Source: Candidatus Thorarchaeota archaeon (lineage in GTDB: Archaea; Asgardarchaeota; Thorarchaeia; Thorarchaeales; Thorarchaeaceae). From it: a stretch of 15,952 bases of DNA. Position 1 is the first letter of the stretch. Every line of letters starts with the position of its first letter. Below are positions 7,196 to 13,490 of this stretch, piece by piece. The notes under the pieces are model-generated. The model was not told where the DNA came from, made no database searches, and worked only from the letters and a program-made list of their open reading frames with translations. A program made the translations under genes and the position numbers. The DNA lies in contig JABCSP010000020.1 in NCBI GenBank assembly GCA_018238825.1, positions 1 to 15,952 on the forward strand. The letters run 5' to 3'.

Positions 7196-7233
7196 TAATG
7201 GTGAAGTATGCCCTCTTGATAAACTTCACCAAT
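7188..7233. promoter_or_regulatory. Candidate operator: TTCACCA half-sites
   Basis: TTCACCA-ATAA-TGGTGAA (7188-7205) is a perfect 7-bp inverted repeat, and TTCACCAAT recurs at 7225-7233, 37 nt from the first copy. On the minus strand the second copy adjoins a TATA-like AAGTTTATC (about 7215-7226) and the palindrome covers the predicted transcription start and first codons of the tRNA-binding-domain gene. This layout suits autorepression. One arm also supplies a GGTGA that could simply be a ribosome binding site. Confidence 0.4.
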
Positions 7234-7255
7234 CTAATAGGAGGCCACACGAAGT

Positions 7256-7265
7256 TCTATAAAGA
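7256..7265 (+). promoter_or_regulatory. TATA-like box of the longin-like gene
   Basis: TCTATAAAG is centred near 7260, predicting transcription from about 7286. This leaves a leader of about 23 nt that contains GAGGGA (7295-7300) before TTG 7309. A second AT-rich candidate (GTATATTA near 7282) is too close to the start codon. Confidence 0.45.
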
Positions 7266-7308
7266 CACGCGCGTTATTCGAGTATATTAGAACAGAGGGA
7301 AATGCACC

Positions 7309-7920
7309 TTGATTCAAGCTGTCTACATATTAATCGCTGATAGCGGTTTGTGCGTACTCGATCGCAAGTACGGAGAAGCAGATATGGACCCAAACCTGAT
7401 TAGTGGATTCCTAACTGCATTGATTCAATTTGGACGTGAACTGAGCGATGGTAACCGAGTACACGTAATTGATTTTGGAGCATTCGACATTTGTTTATCA
7501 CTGAGAAACAATGTGATTGTTGCAGCAACTGTTGACAAAGTCGATGATGGGAATGCTGCAATGGCAGTCCTCTCAGAAGTTAACAACTCATTCACAGATG
7601 ATTATGGAAATATGCTTACAGAATGGGATGGTAATCTAGAACCATTCGAAACATTCTATCAGAAATTGGATGAAATTACAAAGAATGGTCGTGCTTCTGA
7701 AACCAAGATTATAGTACCAGTATTGAAGGGTAAGGTTTCTCCAATGCTTGTAAGACTTGGTCAAATGACTCAAAAAACCTTTGATGTAGCTAAGATGTGC
7801 AAAGGCAAGCTTACAACACCAGATATTGCAGACCAGTTGGGTCAACACTTGAAAGAGGTTCGGAAATCACTCAATACTCTAGAGGATATGAAAATCCTCG
7901 AATGGAAAGAAATTGGTTAG
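7309..7920 (+). CDS. Longin-like domain protein with C-terminal winged helix
   Basis: Predicted cytosolic protein of 203 residues in two parts. Residues 1-123 follow the longin/adaptin-sigma pattern: a first strand IQAVYILIADSG (2-13), a turn and strand around LCVLDRKYG, a helix (27-46), paired strands (about 51-64 and 67-77, VIVAATVDKVDD), then two amphipathic helices ending FETFYQKLDEI (113-123). This resembles the small subunits of clathrin-adaptor and COPI coats; Asgard archaea are known to encode longin and roadblock proteins linked to small GTPases. Residues about 145-203 read as a winged helix (LTTPDIADQLGQHLKEVRKSLNTLE, then a short wing). The fusion suggests a regulatory or scaffold role. 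TTG 7309 is supported by GAGGGA 8 nt upstream. Sequence similarity to any longin is low; the assignment rests on the predicted fold. Confidence 0.6.
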   Translation: MIQAVYILIADSGLCVLDRKYGEADMDPNLISGFLTALIQFGRELSDGNRVHVIDFGAFDICLSLRNNVIVAATVDKVDDGNAAMAVLSEVNNSFTDDYGNMLTEWDGNLEPFETFYQKLDEITKNGRASETKIIVPVLKGKVSPMLVRLGQMTQKTFDVAKMCKGKLTTPDIADQLGQHLKEVRKSLNTLEDMKILEWKEIG

Positions 7921-7960
7921 TTTCTAACCTTATACCAATTCTATATGTTTTCGGATAAGT

Positions 7961-7981
7961 TGATACTAAGATTAAGTATCA
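7961..7981. terminator. Inverted repeat between convergent genes, possible two-way terminator
   Basis: TGATACT-AAGATTA-AGTATCA is a perfect 7-bp stem with a 7-nt loop, ending 3 nt before the stop of the leftward 7-TM gene. No T run follows on either strand, so termination activity is uncertain. Confidence 0.4.
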
Positions 7982-7983
7982 TG

Positions 7984-8691
7984 CTACGAGGGCTGGCCCC
8001 ATTCATTACCCGTTGCTATAAAGATTAGACCAATGACAATCAGTCCAGGAGCAATGATACCCGGTATTGTTATGGAATTGTTGAAGAAAACCTCACCCAT
8101 CGGATATCTAATCGAATGGATAACTCGACCTGCAAATAGGATAAAGAACCCTAAACCCAAAAGGAAGTTTGATCTCCGTAATTTTCCACCAGATTGCCAC
8201 GCCAGATACCAGAATAATAGAGGTATAAATAATGCATAAATCGCTCCCGCACCGCCAGAGAGAAGGCCCCTAGTTGTAGCATCAAGAGTAACAAAGCCAA
8301 GAATAAAGGCGATAGCCACTGCTGGAATTGCAAAAGCAATCTCAGCCCATCGCTTTCCAAATATCATGAATCCAGCTGTTGCAGAAAGTGTAGCTAGACC
8401 AAACCACTGGAAGAAGGACCCGCCCATTAACCAGAAATCAGAAACTCCAAGATATGGAATGAGACCCACTGTTAGACTTCGAGGATCAGCATAGAAATCA
8501 CCAATAAAGTAGAAAACACGACCAAAAGCCAATAAGAGGAAGAATATTGCCATCGCGAACTGGAACGGATTTTTCGTTTTTCTCCATCTAAAGAACAGTA
8601 AGAAAATAAAGATGTAGAAGTAATATCCTACAACGAGAAACCAGAGTCCTGCGTGCACTTCCCTTATGATCATGTCAACAGTTTGAATCAT
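7984..8691 (-). CDS. Seven-transmembrane protein of unknown function
   Basis: Predicted integral membrane protein of 235 residues with seven hydrophobic helices near residues 13-34, 44-63, 87-110, 117-136, 146-165, 174-192 and 210-227 and short loops. The second and sixth helices share a GRV signature followed by an aromatic/basic pattern (FGRVFYFIGD at 56-65; AGRVIHSIRY at 187-196), hinting at an internal duplication of a three- to four-helix unit. The seventh helix has no lysine, so it is not a retinal-binding rhodopsin. It carries no attached kinase or enzyme domain. A sensory or small-molecule-binding role is possible but unsupported. ATG 8691 has GGATGGAG with an 8-nt spacer. It is divergent from the next gene and shares with it an inverted 10-bp motif. 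Confidence 0.68.
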   Translation of the reverse strand: MIQTVDMIIREVHAGLWFLVVGYYFYIFIFLLFFRWRKTKNPFQFAMAIFFLLLAFGRVFYFIGDFYADPRSLTVGLIPYLGVSDFWLMGGSFFQWFGLATLSATAGFMIFGKRWAEIAFAIPAVAIAFILGFVTLDATTRGLLSGGAGAIYALFIPLLFWYLAWQSGGKLRRSNFLLGLGFFILFAGRVIHSIRYPMGEVFFNNSITIPGIIAPGLIVIGLIFIATGNEWGQPS

Positions 8692-8703
8692 TGAAATAGC
8701 TCC

Positions 8704-8813
8704 ATCCTAATCCTTCTGAATAAAACAATGCGTGCCTGCAAATAAAGATATTCCGCGGCACTTCTTACGTGCAATACGCCCAGACAACCCCTATATTTGC
8801 TCCGGATTAGGAT
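8704..8813. promoter_or_regulatory. Divergent regulatory region with paired GGATTAGGAT motifs
   Basis: ATCCTAATCC (8704-8713) and its exact reverse complement GGATTAGGAT (8804-8813) sit 12 and 14 nt from the two divergent start codons at 8691 and 8828. TATA-like boxes are seen on each strand: CTTTATTTG on the minus strand (about 8741-8749) and CTATATTTG on the plus strand (8791-8799). A shared regulator or a shared ribosome-binding feature could explain the symmetry. Confidence 0.45.
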
Positions 8814-8827
8814 AATAGTGGTATCAG

Positions 8828-9235
8828 ATGACGTCAGGACATACATGGAAACTAGTCAATGAAGATTCGAGCATTGACGAGTTCATTGACATACGACGAA
8901 TCGTAGGAAACCAGGTAATCAGAGCATATCTTCTCGATGAAATCATGGAAACTCGTAGAGTAGAAAAGATTCCAGGTAAACTACGTGGACCAAAGAACGA
9001 ATTCAAAGACTTTGCAAAATTCCTGATTGTCAAAATGAAGAATGGTGATGATTCAGAAATGAAGATTCTTGTAGAAGCAGGAGTTTACGAAAATCTAAGA
9101 ATAGTTGGTACTGATTCTGAACAACTTACGAAAAAGACACGTGATGAAGTTATTAAAATCTTCACTGATGCACTTGAAAACCCAGACCTCAACGATACCA
9201 AATTAATCCTAAGCAATGATTCAGAAGTCAGATGA
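8828..9235 (+). CDS. Uncharacterised protein
   Basis: Not recognised. The 135-residue product is soluble, with mixed alpha/beta character and no cysteines. Residues about 17-48 (EFIDIRRIVGNQVIRAYLLDEIME) look helical, 63-86 (FAKFLIVKMKNGD..MKILVEAGV) give two beta strands, and 101-120 give an amphipathic helix. ATG 8828 lies about 33 nt after a TATA-like CTATATTTG (8791-8799). This implies a very short leader and little room for a ribosome binding site. The small CPxC protein follows 22 nt downstream and is probably cotranscribed. No family or function is assigned. Confidence 0.6.
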   Translation: MTSGHTWKLVNEDSSIDEFIDIRRIVGNQVIRAYLLDEIMETRRVEKIPGKLRGPKNEFKDFAKFLIVKMKNGDDSEMKILVEAGVYENLRIVGTDSEQLTKKTRDEVIKIFTDALENPDLNDTKLILSNDSEVR

Positions 9236-9257
9236 AATTTGTAGTGAGGATACAAGA

Positions 9258-9449
9258 ATGTTTGAAAGATATGCCAAATGTCCAGTCTGCACTAAAAGAA
9301 CCGTGCTAAGGGTCCCTCCCGATATCATAAAGAAAGCAGAACGTTTTCCATTTACAGTAAAGGTTAAGCATGAGGACCATTATTTTTACATCAATCTGGA
9401 TAGTCAAGCATGGATCACTGATATTTTACATCCGGATCTAGTTGAGTAA
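9258..9449 (+). CDS. Small CPxC protein, possible zinc-binding
   Basis: A 63-residue protein with a single CPVC knuckle (residues 8-11) followed by a basic strand, VPPDIIKKAERFPFTVKV, and HEDHYFYINLD, where two histidines could complete a metal site. Half zinc-ribbon proteins of this kind, with a C-P-x-C, a proline-rich strand and an H-x-D-H stretch, occur widely in archaea without assigned function. The start is set at ATG 9258, with GTGAGGA 7 nt upstream. An earlier in-frame ATG at 9216 would overlap the previous gene by 20 nt and has no ribosome binding site. It ends 5 nt from the convergent PAC2-family gene. Confidence 0.6.
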   Translation: MFERYAKCPVCTKRTVLRVPPDIIKKAERFPFTVKVKHEDHYFYINLDSQAWITDILHPDLVE

Positions 9450-9454
9450 TTAAT

Positions 9455-10246
9455 TCATCCGATATACATGTCAGAAGGACTATCTCCATCCTCGGTACTC
9501 TCTGATTTCCGTGCAATTTCTTTTCTTGCCCACTCAATGAATTCAATGACTTTGGAAATTTGGGGAGTCATTATTTCAAGGTCAACATTGATTTCAACTA
9601 GGTCTACTATCTTCTCAAGAATTGCCTTAGCTGCCCGATAATCAGCCTTAATCACACCTAGAGTTTCGCCAAGAATGCAAGCACTTTCCATATTATACAT
9701 GGAAGAAGCCCAGGCAGGAATCACACCATTAGCACCAACAATTACTCCTTCCTCGGTAATTACAGAATGTGCAGAATTTGAAACCCTTGCTAGCAATTCC
9801 TCAGAGCTCGCAGATACGTAGACTCGTGGTTCTCCAGGATAAGACTTGAAATACTGTTCATATTCCTGTTCGTATGCAGCAAGAGAATACATAACAGTGA
9901 CTCCCAACTTTTCAAATTCCTTTGCTACAAAATCAGCGTATTCATACACACCTGTACTACTTGAAGGTTGAAAATCAGCAGTAAGAAAAAGGAGATCGTG
10001 TGGTTCATCAGGTGCAGCCCGATACACGTGGACTGTAGTCTTCGGAATAGAAGAAATTCCCTGTTTCACAAGTACTCGAGGTGGAAAATCCTTGCTGAAA
10101 AAATCCATCATGTGTTCTGCACGTAGCAGCTGAGATAAGGTCTCAATAGCAATCTTTCCAACATTAGCAATACCAGGAAGAGCTACTATCGCAACAGGGG
10201 ATTTGAGAGACTCTAAACCCACTTCCATAAACCTACGTGCATACAT
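9455..10246 (-). CDS. PAC2-family protein (proteasome assembly chaperone-like)
   Basis: Predicted cytosolic protein of 263 residues with the PAC2 fold seen in eukaryotic proteasome assembly chaperone 2 and archaeal PbaA/PbaB. The family start ALPGIANVGKIAIETLSQLL (residues about 22-41), the strand PHDLLFLTADFQPSSSTG (81-98) and the central strand/turn GVIVGANGVIPAWA (167-180) are characteristic. Archaeal PbaB forms rings and is proposed to assist proteasome-related complexes; the partner here is unknown. The C-terminal 40 residues are helical and charged. ATG 10246 has no ribosome binding site; ATG 10228 (residue 7) is an alternative. It lies 38 nt downstream of the TatD-family gene on the same strand, so the two may form an operon. 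Confidence 0.85.
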   Translation of the reverse strand: MYARRFMEVGLESLKSPVAIVALPGIANVGKIAIETLSQLLRAEHMMDFFSKDFPPRVLVKQGISSIPKTTVHVYRAAPDEPHDLLFLTADFQPSSSTGVYEYADFVAKEFEKLGVTVMYSLAAYEQEYEQYFKSYPGEPRVYVSASSEELLARVSNSAHSVITEEGVIVGANGVIPAWASSMYNMESACILGETLGVIKADYRAAKAILEKIVDLVEINVDLEIMTPQISKVIEFIEWARKEIARKSESTEDGDSPSDMYIG

Positions 10247-10284
10247 GAATAACCATTACATGATTAACCATTTGGCCCTATCGG

Positions 10285-11037
10285 TCAAAGACGATAGAAT
10301 CGTTTTGTATTAGCGGTGGTTGTTTCAGCGATTAAATCGATAGGTTGATCCAGTACTTGACTAAGAGATTCACATCCATATCGAATATTAGCAGGTTCAT
10401 TACGACCCGGTGTAGGAGACAGATAGGGACCATCTGTTTCCAACAATATTTGATTGAGTGGAAGTATTTCCGCGGACCTAACACGATTCTTGTACTTTGA
10501 GAAATTCGCAGGTAGTGTGATATACCACCCATTTTCTGCAACACGTTTAGCTACCTCAGGAAACCCATCAAAACAGTGCATTAGAACGTCACCAGAGAAT
10601 TGGGCTTCAAGCATCTCAGTAGCCCGTTCTTCTGCTTTTCGAGAGTGTATAACTATTGGTAGGTCTAGTTCTGTTGCAAGTTGAATAAACATTGAAAAGA
10701 TTGGTTCTTGAGCAGCTCTTGCGTGTTGTTCTTTCACCCAATGATAATCGAGACCTACCTCACCAACAGCTACAATATCTGTAGAATATTTTCGTGTCAA
10801 ACTAATTATCTGTTCAGCTTCTTCCTTGGTTACTTGCGATGCAGAACAACCTGCAGAATGATAGATGAAGTCCTTGTGTTTTTTTACTATGCCAAGCGTT
10901 CTTCTGAAAGATGCAGGATTTATAGAGCATGTTACCATTCCCACAAGACCAGCATCTCGAGACCTCTGAATGACTCGCTCTCTGTCATTCTTGAAGTGTG
11001 GTAAATCGATATGAGTATGTGCGTCAAACATCTGCAT
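10285..11037 (-). CDS. TatD-family metal-dependent hydrolase
   Basis: Predicted TIM-barrel amidohydrolase of about 250 residues, the normal TatD length. Members are deoxyribonucleases or related metal hydrolases acting in the cytosol. Numbering from ATG 11037, the metal ligands are all visible: H7 and H9 in DAHTHID, E93 in GEVGLDYH, H131 in VIHSR, H154 in MHCF, and D202 in LETDGPYLSP. One deviation is that the usual G-x-H-P-H turn after the second strand reads AGCSASQ. The start is set at ATG 11037, with GGAG 9 nt upstream and the HxH a few residues in, as in the family. ATG 11061 with GGAGT 10 nt upstream is a real alternative that adds eight residues. It is followed by the PAC2-family gene. 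Confidence 0.9.
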   Translation of the reverse strand: MQMFDAHTHIDLPHFKNDRERVIQRSRDAGLVGMVTCSINPASFRRTLGIVKKHKDFIYHSAGCSASQVTKEEAEQIISLTRKYSTDIVAVGEVGLDYHWVKEQHARAAQEPIFSMFIQLATELDLPIVIHSRKAEERATEMLEAQFSGDVLMHCFDGFPEVAKRVAENGWYITLPANFSKYKNRVRSAEILPLNQILLETDGPYLSPTPGRNEPANIRYGCESLSQVLDQPIDLIAETTTANTKRFYRL

Positions 11038-11075
11038 AGTGGTATGCTCCATGTAATACATCTACACGAGACTCC

Positions 11076-11084
11076 TTTAATTAT
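11076..11084. promoter_or_regulatory. Shared TATA-like box between divergent genes
   Basis: TTTAATTAT lies in the 78 nt between the TatD-family start and the coiled-coil gene. Read rightward it predicts transcription near 11106, 10 nt before ATG 11116. Read leftward it predicts a start near 11054, which fits TatD translation from 11037 better than from 11061. Confidence 0.35.
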
Positions 11085-11115
11085 CGATTGTTGTGGACTT
11101 CTATCGGGACTAACT

Positions 11116-12018
11116 ATGTCAGATGATGTCAACGTACGATTACGGGATAAGACAATGCAAATTGTGTCTCTAAATCAGAAGATGGAAGCATTGCAAGCTC
11201 AACTTAGTGGCTCTCAAAAAAGAGCAAATCAAATAGGTACTCAGATGACAGAGCTAGAATCCATATTAATACAGAAAGATTCTGAGATAGAGATGCTCCA
11301 AACACAGCTATCAAGGACAAAGGGAGCTCTGGACTCTGTAGGCAAAGAGATGCAGGGTATTAAAGCTGAACAGATTCAGATTCTGTCGAAAAAGAAACCT
11401 GAAACAGTTGGTGCTTCGGTGAAAGACGAACTTACTATTGCAGAAATGACAATAGAGCGATTGAGAGAGGACTTGAAACAATTCTCACATGCTGCCACTG
11501 CAGTTCTTAATCAAGAAGATGGTTCTCTTGAAGGAATAAGGAAAGTCCTACTCGAAGTAGGTGACCCAAAATATCGTATTCTGAATATGGTTCTAAACAA
11601 GAAATCTATTCGAATTGAAGAAATTGCTGCTAGTTTAGTGATTGATATGACTGAGGCTCTCAAACATGTTGATGCATTGCAAGCTGCAGGAGAAGTTCAA
11701 ATCCGTGACGGCAATACAGTTCTTCCTGCACAAAAATATCTCGAGTTGAAAGTACCTAAGGACCAATGGTTATCTATGGAGGCATCTGAAATATTCCAAG
11801 AACTAGAAGAATTCATAGAAAAAACAGATGACTCCTCTAGTGTTGTTAATGCATTAGAAATTGCAGTTGAAATTATAGAACAAAAACTTGCAAGAGGTGG
11901 ATCTCTAATTTTTCAGATGCGCAAGACTGCTGATGCTTGGAAGAAAGATGCTGGAAATATCGAGGATCTCAAATATTCAATCAAAGACTGGAAGAGTCGT
12001 GCTCAAGCTCTAAGCTAA
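11116..12018 (+). CDS. Coiled-coil protein with central winged helix
   Basis: Predicted soluble protein of 300 residues. Residues about 5-90 form a long heptad-rich coiled coil (VSLNQKMEALQAQLSGSQKR, EIEMLQTQLSRT), and 103-131 a further helix. Residues about 151-205 look like a winged helix: PKYRILNMVLNKKSIRIEEIAASL, a second helix MTEALKHVDALQAAG, and a short wing VQIRDGNTVLP. The C-terminal third (about 218-300) is helical again. The function is not recognised; a dimeric DNA- or protein-binding scaffold is plausible. The frame is open upstream to 11011, but that part overlaps the TatD gene and encodes non-conserved sequence; ATG 11116 begins the acidic, coiled-coil-like region. No strong ribosome binding site was seen, consistent with a short leader. 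Its TAA overlaps the TAG of the convergent PDCD5 gene. Confidence 0.7.
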   Translation: MSDDVNVRLRDKTMQIVSLNQKMEALQAQLSGSQKRANQIGTQMTELESILIQKDSEIEMLQTQLSRTKGALDSVGKEMQGIKAEQIQILSKKKPETVGASVKDELTIAEMTIERLREDLKQFSHAATAVLNQEDGSLEGIRKVLLEVGDPKYRILNMVLNKKSIRIEEIAASLVIDMTEALKHVDALQAAGEVQIRDGNTVLPAQKYLELKVPKDQWLSMEASEIFQELEEFIEKTDDSSSVVNALEIAVEIIEQKLARGGSLIFQMRKTADAWKKDAGNIEDLKYSIKDWKSRAQALS

Positions 12019-12449
12019 TCTTTCTTAGTATCATCTTTGTTTTCTTTGATTGCTTCACGGACATATGCACCAAAATCAGAGGTTTCACCGTCTCGTTGCA
12101 CGCGAATCTTTGGACCTTCACCTTTGATCTGTCGTTCAATGTACCTGACATCAAGCTGTGTTACTATCTGACGTACTCCTCTATATACAATCAAAGAGAG
12201 GATGATTTCTTGCACCCGATTTCCTATGGCAGGCTCACTTTTCTTTAAATTTTCCAGATAGACCATAGCATTAGGATCTAGGAAACGTTTGAGTAATTTT
12301 TCACGTTCTGCTCCGACTTTCTCTTGATGTTCACGTGACGCTTTCATTTTCTTTTCGCGTGCTACAAGCTCAGCCATTTTTTTCCTTCGTATCATAGCTA
12401 AATCTGTATCATCGTCGGTCAGAAGAGAAACCTCAAGGGTTTTCGCCAT
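12015..12449 (-). CDS. PDCD5-family DNA-binding protein
   Basis: Small basic DNA-binding protein of 144 residues, homologous to eukaryotic PDCD5/TFAR19 and the archaeal DNA-binding family to which it belongs. Visible family features are the N-terminal charged helix IRRKKMAELVAREKK (20-34), the E/Q-rich linker, then EKLLKRFLDPNAMVYLENLK (50-69), the helical core through VQEIILSLIVYRG, and a closing helix (about 100-109). Archaeal members are usually about 110-120 residues. This one has about 20 extra N-terminal residues and a charged C-terminal tail after IRVQRDGE that ends in lysines and aspartates. No strong ribosome binding site precedes ATG 12449. It is divergent from the TPR-like gene and its stop overlaps that of the coiled-coil gene. 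Confidence 0.85.
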   Translation of the reverse strand: MAKTLEVSLLTDDDTDLAMIRRKKMAELVAREKKMKASREHQEKVGAEREKLLKRFLDPNAMVYLENLKKSEPAIGNRVQEIILSLIVYRGVRQIVTQLDVRYIERQIKGEGPKIRVQRDGETSDFGAYVREAIKENKDDTKKD

Positions 12450-12542
12450 TCAGACTACAGTTAAAGTTAACGATACACATAAGGTTGGTTTTTTAACAAT
12501 AATAAAATGTTAGATGTATATAGAAGTTCGGAGTAATTCAAG
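12450..12542. promoter_or_regulatory. Divergent promoter region with TTAAC inverted repeats
   Basis: This 93-nt gap holds GTTAA-AG-TTAAC (12460-12471) and TAACA-N9-TGTTA (12494-12512), plus a TATA-like TGTATATAG (12515-12523). GGAG at 12530-12533 serves the rightward gene. The repeats share TTAAC/TAACA and may be operator sites, but the region is very AT-rich and this could be chance. Confidence 0.3.
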
Positions 12543-13490
12543 TTGTCAGGAGCCGAAAAATGCACATGGTTAGGTGTGAGAGACACAGGTGAAGATATGT
12601 GCAAGCTTCGAGGACAAAAGCTATCAAAATCTGAAATAACAGCAAAATGCAAGGAAGTGGACTTAGCAACAATATGCGCAGATGCATACAGCTCGTTAGC
12701 TAGAGGGCAGGACGCAATAGATAAGAACAGTACTGACGCATTTCCTTGGTTAATTGAGTCAGCAACACAGTTTGAAAATCTTGGTGAAACTGACAATGCC
12801 ATAATGGCATATGTGAAATCCATCCACTTTGCAAACAAAAATGACTTAGCAGAGAAAGCATATGATTTCTTCAGAGCTGCTAGAACAGCTTACGAGAGTG
12901 GTCTAGAGAAGAATGATTCTTCGCTCAAAGATCCATCAATCAAAGATGCTTTGGTCAAAGCAGGTCATTCAATAATTGAGAGGATGCGGAATATGAGTGA
13001 ACAATCGCATCTAACTGATATGCAAGCTGAACTAAAAGCGGCTGTACTAGGAGGGGTTTCCCTCAAGAAAGCGGATACACAAGTTTCACGTGTACCGAGA
13101 GACCTCATTTTTAGTCATGGTAGGTCCCTCTATGAAAAGAAAGCCGAAGAATACAAGGAGGGTGCAGAGTCATACATAAAATCAGGTATGATAAAGAATG
13201 CAGTTATTCTAGCTTGCATGGGAGCTTTAGCTGATTTGATGCTAGGAAAACCAAAAGAGGGAATGGCATATCTTACAGAATCTGTATCCATTGCTGGAAA
13301 TACTCAAATTTTCAACGAACACCCTTGTTTTGAGTGGACTAAATTATTATTCAAAGCATTGATCAGTCGTGATGCAAATCTAATGATAATTACCAACAAA
13401 CTATTCCTTGAGATACCTTGGTCCTTCAAGGATGATAAAGAATTTGGGCGCCGGGTTATGGAATCTATAGAACGAAGGATCACTGCCTGA
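12543..13490 (+). CDS. Cys4 N-terminal motif plus TPR/SNAP-like helical repeat protein
   Basis: Predicted cytosolic protein of 315 residues. Four cysteines (C7, C20, C36, C45) occur in a pattern like the C-x-x-LGV...YC...C...C motif at the N terminus of many archaeal proteins, and could bind zinc or an iron-sulfur cluster. The rest is helical repeat: SATQFENLGETDNAIMAYVKSI (about 69-90) followed by an AEKAYDFFRAARTAYESG helix (98-115) is TPR- or alpha-SNAP-like. Further pairs are around 193-217 (EKKAEEYKEGAESYIKSG) and 222-250. The role is probably protein binding; the partner is unknown. TTG 12543 is supported by GGAG with a 9-nt spacer. Its end overlaps the convergent RNA methyltransferase gene by 11 nt. 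Confidence 0.65.
   Translation: MSGAEKCTWLGVRDTGEDMCKLRGQKLSKSEITAKCKEVDLATICADAYSSLARGQDAIDKNSTDAFPWLIESATQFENLGETDNAIMAYVKSIHFANKNDLAEKAYDFFRAARTAYESGLEKNDSSLKDPSIKDALVKAGHSIIERMRNMSEQSHLTDMQAELKAAVLGGVSLKKADTQVSRVPRDLIFSHGRSLYEKKAEEYKEGAESYIKSGMIKNAVILACMGALADLMLGKPKEGMAYLTESVSIAGNTQIFNEHPCFEWTKLLFKALISRDANLMIITNKLFLEIPWSFKDDKEFGRRVMESIERRITA

Noticed and set aside
7984..8691. Rhodopsin as identity of the 7-TM protein
   Set aside because: The seventh helix has no lysine for retinal attachment, and the characteristic helix 3 residues are not seen.
9216..9257. Upstream ATG for the small CPxC protein
   Set aside because: It would overlap the previous gene and lacks a ribosome binding site, while ATG 9258 has GTGAGGA at good spacing.
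10708..11004. 98-residue plus-strand frame inside the TatD gene
   Set aside because: Antisense to the metal-ligand motifs of TatD; cysteine- and arginine-rich translation with no family pattern.
11011..11115. N-terminal extension of the coiled-coil protein
   Set aside because: Overlaps the start of the divergent TatD gene and encodes sequence with no coiled-coil character; a TATA-like box at 11076-11084 would lie inside it.
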